A stretch of DNA of 64,000 nucleotides, from the IMG/VR virus record IMGVR_UViG_3300005910_000004, positions 1 through 64,000 of that record; one strand, 5' to 3'. The notes under the pieces are model-generated. The model did not search any database. It saw only the letters and a list, made by a program, of their open reading frames with translations, and was not told the origin of the DNA. The position numbers and the translations under genes were made by a program. Within the stretch, counting starts at the first letter, position 1; the number at the start of each line of letters is the position of its first letter. Of this stretch, positions 9,171 through 16,798 are shown one piece after another. The DNA comes from a virus.

Positions 9171-9776
9171 TTATTTATATAATTCTAGAATCGATAATAC
9201 ATGATCTTCAATTTCATCTGCATCTTTGCCACTTGAATCAATAATCATATGAGGAATTTTTTTACTTTCTAAATAATCAGGAAGTTCTTTAACATATATT
9301 TCTGCTATTCGTTCCATGGTTTTTCGTTCTTTAGTCCATGAACATTTACCATGATCAGGATTCTTCAATCTCTCCTTTTCAACTCTAGAGATTAAAGTAT
9401 CTGAATCAGCTGTTAATATAATAACTAAATCAATTTTTTCTTCTGGGTGGATAGTATATTCCATGAACTTAGCATCCAATCCCTGTAGAACACATTGGTA
9501 GGTATATGTTGATGTCCACCATCTATCAGCAATGATTTGATGTGATTTATCTTTGACTCGTTTAATATATTCATCAAGTCTTGCTGCACTAAATGCTAGA
9601 AACTGAACTGTTTTATCAACTTCTTCCCATGGTTCAGTTCCTCGGCATACAGGTCTAAGAAATTTAGCTAAGTCTGTCCCATTTGGACTTGATAAAGTAT
9701 CATAACCTCTATCTTTTAATTGATTAATCAAAGTTGTTTTGCCCGCGCCATTTGGACCGTCTATGACTATAAACAT
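9171..9776 (-). CDS. tmk: Thymidylate kinase (dTMP kinase)
   Basis: 201 residues, normal length for the family. It starts with FIVIDGPNGAGKTT (P-loop at residues 7-15), has the substrate-side ADRW motif (~85) in place of the usual DRY/DRF, and a lid region rich in Arg and Lys (~130-150). It phosphorylates dTMP to dTDP. It lies 4 bases downstream of an endonuclease gene in the same direction, and its GGAG site lies at the end of that gene. With the dCMP deaminase nearby it forms a dTTP-supply module. Confidence 0.88.
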   Translation of the reverse strand: MFIVIDGPNGAGKTTLINQLKDRGYDTLSSPNGTDLAKFLRPVCRGTEPWEEVDKTVQFLAFSAARLDEYIKRVKDKSHQIIADRWWTSTYTYQCVLQGLDAKFMEYTIHPEEKIDLVIILTADSDTLISRVEKERLKNPDHGKCSWTKERKTMERIAEIYVKELPDYLESKKIPHMIIDSSGKDADEIEDHVLSILELYK

Positions 9777-9780
9777 TATA

Positions 9781-10920
9781 TCATTCTCCGTCTAATTTTG
9801 TTATTATATTTTTGAATTTCTTTATACATTTATTGGGATCATCATCCCAATTGATTTTTTTAATTCTATGGGTTTCATAACCAATTTTTTCAAAATCAGA
9901 ATTCCGCCTCATATCATGTTCCTTATACCATTCTCTAGACTGGTGTTCAGGTTCATCAAATTCAATCACTAAATTAAGTTCATGAATGAATCCATCTGGG
10001 AAGTAACCAATTTTAGTAAAATCTCTATCGATTTTAAATGGGATATGTTTTTCTAATTCATCAAAGCATGGTTTTTCACCACTACCTCTCATCGGATTTA
10101 TCTTATTTCCATTTTCTTTTTTAATTCGTTCAATCAGCATGTTTCTAGATTTCAATCTTGCTATGTAAGTCTTAGCATGATTATCAACTCCAAATTTCAA
10201 CATGCATGTTTCTTTTGATTTATCTTTTACTATTATTGATTGTGAGGCAAATTCCGTACCATATTTTTTAAGACATGATTCTTTGGATTTTTTTTTAATT
10301 TCATCTAATTCAAATACGTTATCTACACCATACCGTTCATTACATGTATGTTTGATTTTCTCTTTGTATTCATCTGTTTCAGAATAATGTTCTACTCCAT
10401 ATTTTTTTAAACATGTTTGTTTTTTCTTTTTCTGTACGATTGGTGATGATCCTGAATATTCTACGCCATATTTTTCTAAACATGTTTCTTTTGATTTTTC
10501 TTGAATTTTTGGATGTTGAAAACAATTATCAACTCCATAATTTTGTCGGAATGTTTGTTTCTTTTTATTTTTTATTTTTTTAGATTGAGATGGATTATCT
10601 ACACCATACCGTTCATTACATGTTTCTTTGGTTTTCTTTTGGATAGATCCATTTCTATAATGAACTTTCATTTTTGATTTTTTTATTTTTTGTAAATCTT
10701 TATCCATCGCAGCACATCTATTACAACAATATGTAATATATCCATTAGTCATACATTGAAATTTGGTTGTTTTTCTGCATGTTTTACAAAAACCTTCATC
10801 TTCTGTTTTATAGTATTTATCATAATAGTCTTTAATTGGTATATTGTGTTTCTGTTTGATATGAATAGATAAATGAAAACTCTTATCAAATTCAGAATTG
10901 CATATTTTACATTTGAGCAT
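9781..10920 (-). CDS. Free-standing homing endonuclease, Vsr/EDxHD-like, with zinc finger
   Basis: 379 residues from ATG 10920, placed just after AAAAGGA. A C2H2-like finger (CKIC...HIKQKH, ~3-25) and a four-Cys cluster (~40-70) are followed by seven repeats of ~22 residues around YGVDNxxQ, probably DNA-reading modules. The C-terminal ~100 residues contain FPDGF and IEFDEPEH, then a C-terminal W-D-D-D region, matching the catalytic layout of Vsr-like EDxHD homing enzymes. It sits between nucleotide-metabolism genes, the usual place for intronless homing. Nuclease activity is inferred from the family. Confidence 0.75.
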   Translation of the reverse strand: MLKCKICNSEFDKSFHLSIHIKQKHNIPIKDYYDKYYKTEDEGFCKTCRKTTKFQCMTNGYITYCCNRCAAMDKDLQKIKKSKMKVHYRNGSIQKKTKETCNERYGVDNPSQSKKIKNKKKQTFRQNYGVDNCFQHPKIQEKSKETCLEKYGVEYSGSSPIVQKKKKQTCLKKYGVEHYSETDEYKEKIKHTCNERYGVDNVFELDEIKKKSKESCLKKYGTEFASQSIIVKDKSKETCMLKFGVDNHAKTYIARLKSRNMLIERIKKENGNKINPMRGSGEKPCFDELEKHIPFKIDRDFTKIGYFPDGFIHELNLVIEFDEPEHQSREWYKEHDMRRNSDFEKIGYETHRIKKINWDDDPNKCIKKFKNIITKLDGE

Positions 10921-10928
10921 AATATTCC

Positions 10929-10942
10929 TTTTAAATTTATTC
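10929..10942 (-). promoter_or_regulatory. GAATAAATTTAAAA element upstream of endonuclease gene
   Basis: On the minus strand this motif directly precedes the AAGGA and start codon at 10920. Close variants occur upstream of several other genes. Candidate promoter core, by recurrence only. Confidence 0.3.
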
Positions 10943-11026
10943 TTTATTCCATCCATCAAAAAAAACGTATGATATAATTACTCTTTACAATAAACATTTA
11001 TTCATCTTTTGAATTAAACTATACTT

Positions 11027-11074
11027 TAAAGAACCTAAACCTCAACTTTAATGTCAAAATAACTAGGTTCTTTA
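11027..11074. terminator. Inverted repeat, possible terminator for the leftward dCMP deaminase operon
   Basis: TAAAGAACCT at 11027-11036 pairs with AGGTTCTTTA at 11065-11074 across a 28-base loop. It lies just beyond the end of the leftward gene at 11095. Confidence 0.4.
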
Positions 11075-11094
11075 TAAAGATATAGACGTCATCT

Positions 11095-11346
11095 TTATTT
11101 GATCTTATAGTCCATTAAAGATTTTTCCATTGGGGCATTCGGAAAGCTAACTGCTGGTGCATCACCTATTTTATAATCTGGTTTTTCATGGTAATGATAT
11201 TTAGTTGCACGACCCCACGTATGATCCAATACACCTTCCTCGACTCTAACAGATGTACTTTTTCGTTTTCCCCAGTCGATCATATCCATACCTTCATCAA
11301 ATTTCTTTTTATTTTTTACTCGACTTCTATCTTCTCTAGTAGACAT
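11095..11346 (-). CDS. Small unknown protein downstream of dCMP deaminase
   Basis: 83 residues. Not recognised; charged, with repeated Asp/Lys and a His-Tyr-His patch near the middle. AGGAGA lies upstream of the ATG, and the gene overlaps the deaminase by 11 bp, so it is translated from the same message. Confidence 0.55.
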   Translation of the reverse strand: MSTREDRSRVKNKKKFDEGMDMIDWGKRKSTSVRVEEGVLDHTWGRATKYHYHEKPDYKIGDAPAVSFPNAPMEKSLMDYKIK

Positions 11347-11896
11347 TATCTTCTTCTCCTGTAGTATTTTTTATGATACCTGATGATACCAGTAATTTAT
11401 TAGATATTTTTACGAATGATTTTTCACATTTTGGAAGAGTATATAGTTGAACATCAGCAGCAATAAACATTCGTTTGGTTGGTTCCCATAAATATTTTCC
11501 ATTTTCTGATGCCTCTCCTTTCTGAGCACATGCCATTATTACTGTTTTAATTCCAGATTGGATGATTGCTCTTGCACAATCAGAACACGGATAATAACCT
11601 CTTTCAGAATATAGATATAATTTACATCCAATTGTTGAGATACCTAATCGAGTGGCATTATATATTGCATTTCTTTCTGCATGTTCTGCATAATCATATT
11701 TTTCAGGTGAAGACCATGGAAAAATATCATCACTGCACCACTCAGGAAATCCATTATATCCAAGCGAAACAACTCTATGGTCATTAGTAGTAATAACACA
11801 TCCATTTTGAGTGTTTGGATCTTTACTTCTATATGAGGCTATAGCAGCCATACTAATAAACATATCATCATAAGATATATGATCTAATCTTTTCAT
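11336..11896 (-). CDS. Deoxycytidylate (dCMP) deaminase
   Basis: 186 residues. The zinc-dependent deaminase motifs are both present: HAERNAI (catalytic Glu, ~71-77) and PCSDCA (~99-104). The early GYNGFP segment and its spacing fit dCMP/ComE-type deaminases rather than cytidine deaminases. It converts dCMP to dUMP, which feeds thymidylate synthesis; thymidylate kinase is encoded just downstream. It overlaps the preceding small gene by 4 bp and the following one by 11 bp, forming a leftward three-gene unit. Confidence 0.88.
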   Translation of the reverse strand: MKRLDHISYDDMFISMAAIASYRSKDPNTQNGCVITTNDHRVVSLGYNGFPEWCSDDIFPWSSPEKYDYAEHAERNAIYNATRLGISTIGCKLYLYSERGYYPCSDCARAIIQSGIKTVIMACAQKGEASENGKYLWEPTKRMFIAADVQLYTLPKCEKSFVKISNKLLVSSGIIKNTTGEEDNVY

Positions 11897-12087
11897 TGAA
11901 CATTCTCATTAGATGGGGTGAAATTGATCGTTAAATTCATTAATTGATTACTACTTTCTAATCGTTTCCATGATATAGTAGATACACTATTTAAATTAAT
12001 TCCCATATTATTAGGAATTACTTTTAATGGTAATGGGGAATCTTTAGATTCAATAAGTTCGTCTATGGTTTTTGTAATAGTTTTCAT
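11893..12087 (-). CDS. Small unknown protein, first gene of the deaminase operon
   Basis: 64 residues, not recognised. The start is well supported by AAGGAG immediately upstream (minus strand), itself preceded by GAATAAAATAAAAA at 12098-12111. Overlaps the deaminase start by 4 bp. Confidence 0.55.
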   Translation of the reverse strand: MKTITKTIDELIESKDSPLPLKVIPNNMGINLNSVSTISWKRLESSNQLMNLTINFTPSNENVQ

Positions 12088-12097
12088 ATAAATCTCC

Positions 12098-12111
12098 TTT
12101 TTATTTTATTC
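12098..12111 (-). promoter_or_regulatory. GAATAAAATAAAAA element upstream of the deaminase operon
   Basis: The motif abuts the ribosome binding site on the minus strand, in the same arrangement as upstream of endonuclease genes at 10929, 29502, 45439 and 52983. Candidate promoter core. Confidence 0.3.
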
Positions 12112-12175
12112 CCTTAATCGGGATTAGAATCTTATGATTTTAATAATCATTATAAAAATTAATAGAATAAATTAT

Positions 12176-13288
12176 ATGAAACCTTTAAAATTATGTCAAA
12201 TATGCAATAAGAAATTTAAACGTCTATCTTCTCATTTGCGTCATATTCATGATATGACTATCAAACAATATTATGATTGTTATCTTCATGATTCTCGTAA
12301 TGGTAAATGTATAGAATGTGGGAATCAATGTAAATTTATTAATATTGATAAAGGTTATAGATTGTATTGTTCAACTAAATGTTCGAATTCATCGGATGCG
12401 GTTCAAATCAAAAAGAAAAATACATGCATGATGAATTATGGAGTAGATCATCCTTCTAAATCTCGGGAATTAAATGACAAGAAGATTAAAAGTTATATTA
12501 ATCATTATGGGGTGGATAACCCATCTAAATCGAAAAAAATTCAAACTCTCAAAAGACAGACTAATATTAAGAACAGAGGAGTTGCATATCCAATGCAATC
12601 TGAAAATGTGAAAATAAAGCAAAGAGAAACTTGTTTTGAACATCATGGAACTGATTATCCGATGCAATCTGAAATAATAAGATCTAAATCTAAATCTTCA
12701 ATTCAATTAAAATATGATGTCTCTAATATTAGCCAGGTGCCTCAAATTAAGGATCAGAAAAGTAAAACATGTATGAAGCATTATGGAGTATTATATCCTC
12801 CCCAATCAAAGATCATTTATGATCGAATAAAGAAGACTACACTTAAAAATCATGGGGTTGAATATTATTTTCAAACTATGGAATCAAGGAAAAGATCTAG
12901 AGAAATGATGATTAAAGCAATTGAAGATGGATTGAAAGATGGTGAAAAATTTAGTCCGAGAAAAGGAAATAATGAATTATCTTTTATTTCTGAGTTACAA
13001 AACCATACTGATTACTTTATTGATAATAATACTAAGATAGATTCTTTATTTCCTGATGGTTATATTAAGGAATTGAAGATTGTTATTGAATTTGATGAAC
13101 CTCACCATAAATCTACCGCATCTCAAAAACATGATAAAATTAAAAATGATACATATCTTTTAAATAATCTTCATATATTTCGATGTTGGGAAGTTGATTG
13201 GTTTAATGATAAAGAAAAATGTATAAAAAAATTCAAGGAATTTGCGCATAAAATAGGGACTTTAGAAATTAATCTAAAGTCCCTTTAA
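12176..13288 (+). CDS. Free-standing homing endonuclease, Vsr/EDxHD-like
   Basis: 370 residues from ATG 12176 (MKPLKLCQIC); an upstream in-frame ATG at 12134 would add 14 residues unlike the relatives, but no clear ribosome site favours either. N-terminal CxxC/HxxH finger (CQIC...HLRHIH), a second Cys cluster, six or seven YGV(D)xPxQS repeats, then the nuclease region with FPDGY and IEFDEPHH, and a final C-W-E-V-D-W segment. Its last codons form half of a terminator hairpin. It is flanked by genes on the opposite strand, so it looks like an independent insertion. Confidence 0.75.
   Translation: MKPLKLCQICNKKFKRLSSHLRHIHDMTIKQYYDCYLHDSRNGKCIECGNQCKFINIDKGYRLYCSTKCSNSSDAVQIKKKNTCMMNYGVDHPSKSRELNDKKIKSYINHYGVDNPSKSKKIQTLKRQTNIKNRGVAYPMQSENVKIKQRETCFEHHGTDYPMQSEIIRSKSKSSIQLKYDVSNISQVPQIKDQKSKTCMKHYGVLYPPQSKIIYDRIKKTTLKNHGVEYYFQTMESRKRSREMMIKAIEDGLKDGEKFSPRKGNNELSFISELQNHTDYFIDNNTKIDSLFPDGYIKELKIVIEFDEPHHKSTASQKHDKIKNDTYLLNNLHIFRCWEVDWFNDKEKCIKKFKEFAHKIGTLEINLKSL
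13255..13284. terminator. Bidirectional terminator inside the end of the endonuclease gene
   Basis: AGGGACTTTAGA pairs with TCTAAAGTCCCT (12 bp, loop AATTAA). It separates the rightward endonuclease from the leftward 476-aa gene and lies within the coding sequence of the former. Confidence 0.75.
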
Positions 13289-13289
13289 A

Positions 13290-14720
13290 CTATAACAAAA
13301 TATCGATCTTTTCTCTAAGATCGTCAAACAAATGCTCCATGCGCCCATCAAAATAATCATTATAAAATTTGATGACATCTATTTCTAATTTGGCTAATGG
13401 AAAATTAACTATTTCTTTATTATTAAGAAATGAGTTATAACTATTTCTGGAGAGTTTTCCGATTACACTGCTATACATATCATAAGGCGTAATATTATTT
13501 TTAAACCCTAGGAATGTTCCAATGGTTTCTGTGAATACATCTATATTTTTAACTTTATACGTGGTCTTTAAAATTGGCTTTTGTTTATTATAATGTAATA
13601 GCATTTTAGACAAAATTGGATATTTAGATTTAAATTCTACTGGCAATAAATAATGAACTAAGAGATTTAATAAATATGAATTCGAAACCGATAAAGTCAT
13701 AAAATGACGATATGGTATATCAAGTACTTTTGATAAAATGGGATACGTTACATAATTCGCAAACAATGAAATTTCTTTTAAACCGGTAATATTATTCTTA
13801 AAAGTTTCAATATTTTTTATACCGTTATTTTCTAATTGATTAAATGAGATGATAAGTAGTTTGCCTAAAGTATCATTTTGTGCAAAACTTGATAACTTAT
13901 CTCGTCCTTGTTGAGTATATACATCTTGCGTGCACACAGTTTCAGAGTAAATAATGGCATCTTTATAAATGTTTTTTAGAATCCATTTAATAGATTCATC
14001 AATAACACTAATTAAATAAGGAATAGGATTTGAATCAATCTTGCAAGTGACTAGAATGTTATTCATAATAAAATTAAAAATGGAAAAAACATGCATATCA
14101 GTTGTTTTACAGTAAATAGTCTTGATGTAATCCCACATGAACCGGTCAGTGTAATTATATTCATACGTCTTACTAGAAACAATTTTGAATAGTTTATAAA
14201 TAATATTAGTATCATTTATATTTTCAATTAACATATTATATGTTTGTTTATGAAATCTATTTGATAATTTCATTTTAGCATCTTGACTGAAAGAAAAATA
14301 AATTTTTAGATAATTAGAAGCTTGAATGATCTTTTTAATCTCATCAGCATCAAAGAAAATACTATTTTTTGAAACTTTAGATCTATTGATGTAATCTTCA
14401 AAGTTGATTCCTACATGTTCAAGATATTGATTACAATAAATTTTTAATTGAGGGATGTTTGCCTTGATTATAGAATAATCATATTTTGAATTTTTATAAT
14501 CTTTAATCATTTTAATATACCAATTATCAAATTCAATTCCGATAGTGTCACTGCAACCTTCTACGAATTCTGTTAAACGGAAAAATTTATTTGTTATTGG
14601 GGAAAAAATTAAATTCATTTCAACGATGATTGTTTTTGGATCTATCTCTTCTGGAATTTCATTACTATCAATATTAAGAATTTGATATTTTCTTTTGCCT
14701 GTTTCGTTAAATCTAATCAT
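13290..14720 (-). CDS. Unknown 476-residue protein
   Basis: Not recognised. A large, Lys/Asn/Ile-rich, mostly helical protein with no signal peptide, membrane segment or obvious catalytic motif. GGAG precedes the ATG at 14720. It is transcribed alone, leftward, from the structured intergenic region. Phage multisubunit RNA polymerases of the AR9/phiKZ kind use a specificity subunit of roughly this size, and the window has no recognisable sigma factor, but this link is only a size and context argument. Confidence 0.5.
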   Translation of the reverse strand: MIRFNETGKRKYQILNIDSNEIPEEIDPKTIIVEMNLIFSPITNKFFRLTEFVEGCSDTIGIEFDNWYIKMIKDYKNSKYDYSIIKANIPQLKIYCNQYLEHVGINFEDYINRSKVSKNSIFFDADEIKKIIQASNYLKIYFSFSQDAKMKLSNRFHKQTYNMLIENINDTNIIYKLFKIVSSKTYEYNYTDRFMWDYIKTIYCKTTDMHVFSIFNFIMNNILVTCKIDSNPIPYLISVIDESIKWILKNIYKDAIIYSETVCTQDVYTQQGRDKLSSFAQNDTLGKLLIISFNQLENNGIKNIETFKNNITGLKEISLFANYVTYPILSKVLDIPYRHFMTLSVSNSYLLNLLVHYLLPVEFKSKYPILSKMLLHYNKQKPILKTTYKVKNIDVFTETIGTFLGFKNNITPYDMYSSVIGKLSRNSYNSFLNNKEIVNFPLAKLEIDVIKFYNDYFDGRMEHLFDDLREKIDILL

Positions 14721-15279
14721 ATTAGCTCCTTATTAGTATATTAACCCTTCTATTTTAATTTATATATATGGACGTTTTTACCATTCAAGATAGATTCTTT
14801 TGTCCACTATGGATGGATTTTTTACTCTATATATATATATTTATGAATAGGAAATAATATTACATTATTTTTATGTTCGCCTTTACGGATAAGCTAAGCT
14901 ATTATATCGAATGATATAATCCGTATGATGTTCATGTCTAACATCATATGATATTTAGCTTATTCCGAAATGGGATTTGTTGAATATCATATGATGTTAA
15001 ACATGTTCTGTTGTGATGGTTTTTCATGTTTTATTAACAGTACAAAAGAAAGCTAGGCTTTAATGTACGAATATAGCATCGACCCGATGACGGGTTTGGT
15101 AATTAATGTCAGACGCCGCTAAGGTTTGATATTAATAATATGGTTTGGTTTAGACAGGCACCATATTATACTTATGTCAAAGATCCAATATAAGACATAT
15201 TAAGATAGTTAGATTTGGTTTGAATGAGTGTTCATTCCATATATAACTTAAAATTGATCTATTTTTTAAGGAGATTCAC
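14721..15279. other. Structured divergent intergenic region (regulatory DNA, ncRNA or origin candidate)
   Basis: About 560 bases with no convincing gene, between divergent transcripts. It holds the AT motif TATATATTTATGAATAG (14834-14850), an 8-bp hairpin at 14901-14920 flanked by TACGGAT/ATCCGTA (14884-14890 and 14919-14925), a perfect 16-bp inverted repeat at 14939-14954/14984-14999, and a short GC hairpin ACCCG-ATGA-CGGGT at 15082-15095. The repeats could form promoter/operator sites, a structured RNA leader or part of a replication origin; the sequence does not decide between them. Confidence 0.5.
14939..14999. repeat. Perfect 16-bp inverted repeat
   Basis: TAACATCATATGATAT (14939-14954) is exactly complementary to 14984-14999, with a 29-base spacer. 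Each arm also contains the palindrome ATCATATGAT, so each could bind a dimeric protein. Confidence 0.85.
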
Positions 15280-15564
15280 ATGATATTATATCATGGTTCA
15301 CGAAATATAATCTCCATTGGGGATTCATTGAAAACCCCAACCGGAATATCACAAATGGACGTGATGTCTGGTGGGATCATCTACCTTACTGATTCTATTG
15401 ATAAGTGTAGAAGATATGGTATAGTTTATAAGGTCGAAGTGACCTCGGCTATACTATACTCCGAGCAGAGAAAAATACAGGGACTTCCTAAAAAGAAGTC
15501 CCGGTATACTAGTGGTGTATGGGTTTCTCTTCCAGAGAATACTCGGATCAAGGAGGTAGTATGA
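15280..15564 (+). CDS. Small ADP-ribosyltransferase-like protein (tentative)
   Basis: 94 residues, with AAGGAG ahead of the ATG. It starts ILYHGSRN, carries GGIIYLTD near 31-38 and YGIVYKVEV near 47-55. This His-Gly-Ser/Thr start with a following Y-L-T strand is the skeleton of small ADP-ribosyltransferase folds and also of the KptA family encoded at 62.6 kb. It is too short to include a full catalytic domain with certainty. The stop overlaps the next start by 4 bp. Confidence 0.45.
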   Translation: MILYHGSRNIISIGDSLKTPTGISQMDVMSGGIIYLTDSIDKCRRYGIVYKVEVTSAILYSEQRKIQGLPKKKSRYTSGVWVSLPENTRIKEVV

Positions 15565-15740
15565 ATCTCTTTGAATATGCCATGAACGAGGGTATTTCAA
15601 TGTCTGAGTTAGGCCAAAGAGGTGGTAGAAAGACCCAGGCAAAGAGACGTGCGAAAGTACGTCAAGAAGATCATGAAGTCGAGAAAAAGGAATGGCTTCA
15701 AACCCATATAGAGGATGGGACAGATTGGTGGAATAATTAA
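15561..15740 (+). CDS. Small Arg/Lys-rich conserved phage protein
   Basis: 59 residues from ATG 15561, directly behind AAGGAGG. It contains ELGQRGGRKTQAKRRAK, a basic motif of a kind I remember from short phage proteins of unknown function. Translationally coupled to the preceding gene. Confidence 0.6.
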   Translation: MNLFEYAMNEGISMSELGQRGGRKTQAKRRAKVRQEDHEVEKKEWLQTHIEDGTDWWNN

Positions 15741-15743
15741 AAT

Positions 15744-15766
15744 CCCCTTTATATTTTATAAAGGGG
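15744..15766 (+). terminator. Hairpin CCCCTTTATA/TATAAAGGGG
   Basis: A 10-bp perfect stem with TTT loop a few bases after the stop codon at 15740. No long T run follows, so termination may be partial. Confidence 0.5.
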
Positions 15767-15857
15767 TTGGATGATGAACGGATGATAAAATCGATTCCGT
15801 GCCATGGTGGTGTATCATATCGTGTTACTAGTAATAACAAAAAAAGGAATAAGTATC

Positions 15858-16238
15858 ATGAACTTATTCACAAAGATTATGGCTAAGAAAGCCAAAAAAG
15901 ACATTGATGACGTAGCTGTACAGATTCACACAGTAGTGAACTCTCTCGAGGGAAAGAGTGATGAAGAAATCGAACGTTATATTATTGCGTTCGGTGAGTC
16001 GGTAATAAATCATGCAGCACTTCTGGTGCCGGTGTATACTTCACTTGTTGAATTGTATTCGATCTTGATCGATCCTGTGATCGGGATTGTTAAATCATGT
16101 ATCGATATGGTACAGATCAGCTCTCGTTCCATGACTCGGTACGAGAAGTCCTTTCAGGTGGCTATAGAAGCCATTATGGCTAATGTTGTCGACATAGTCG
16201 ATGATCCGGTTGAGCATGCGGATAATATTGACGATTAA
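15858..16238 (+). CDS. Unknown small helical protein
   Basis: 126 residues from ATG 15858 (AAAAAGGA upstream). Not recognised. N-terminus basic (MAKKAKKD), the rest acidic and amphipathic-helical; a moderately hydrophobic stretch at ~65-90 is not long enough to call membrane-spanning. Followed by a strong terminator, so it ends the 15.3-16.2 kb unit. Confidence 0.55.
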   Translation: MNLFTKIMAKKAKKDIDDVAVQIHTVVNSLEGKSDEEIERYIIAFGESVINHAALLVPVYTSLVELYSILIDPVIGIVKSCIDMVQISSRSMTRYEKSFQVAIEAIMANVVDIVDDPVEHADNIDD

Positions 16239-16254
16239 GTCATCTGATTGTTTA

Positions 16255-16294
16255 AAACCATTGTCTCTTATTTTTATATAAGAGACAATGGTTT
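16255..16294 (+). terminator. Strong Rho-independent terminator
   Basis: AAACCATTGTCTCTTA pairs over 16 bp with TAAGAGACAATGGTTT, 8-base loop, followed by ATTTTT. Confidence 0.85.
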
Positions 16295-16324
16295 ATTTTT
16301 CTCAATTTAACAGAAAGGTATAAT

Positions 16325-16798
16325 ATGTTTAAAATTGAAGAGTTCCCGATGGAACAATTCAATTCCATCACTAATGCTAAGAAATTTCTCCAAGAAAATG
16401 GAGTAGTTGATTTAGCATATAATCTTCTGAAAAAGGAGATTGATGAAAATTATTACTTCGATCGATTCTTCGTGAAGAAACTAAAAGTTGTCGTTTGCGA
16501 AGTATGTAATTGCATACGACGAGAAGTGATAATAATTGAATCTACAAAAGATTCAACTAAACTCGCAGAGTTGATAGAGAAAAATATTAACTTATGGTTA
16601 CCGGAAGATAAAAAATGTTCCAATCCAATATGTAATGAGTATAAAGATTATTATAATAATGGTTTGTATGCTTTATTGAAATTCCATCAATGGATTGAGT
16701 TATTTGAAATTAAAGGTCGACTTAATGAGTTCGATATTTTAAATAAACTCCGGTTCTATGGTGGAGATCCTGATTGGTTAATAAGGGATGTGAAATGA
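16325..16798 (+). CDS. Unknown protein with two CxxC-type pairs
   Basis: 157 residues, GAAAGG ahead of the ATG. Not recognised. CEVCNC (~58-63) and CSNPIC (~102-107) could jointly bind zinc. Its stop overlaps the start of the CCA-adding enzyme (ATGA), so the two are translationally coupled and may act together on RNA. Confidence 0.55.
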   Translation: MFKIEEFPMEQFNSITNAKKFLQENGVVDLAYNLLKKEIDENYYFDRFFVKKLKVVVCEVCNCIRREVIIIESTKDSTKLAELIEKNINLWLPEDKKCSNPICNEYKDYYNNGLYALLKFHQWIELFEIKGRLNEFDILNKLRFYGGDPDWLIRDVK

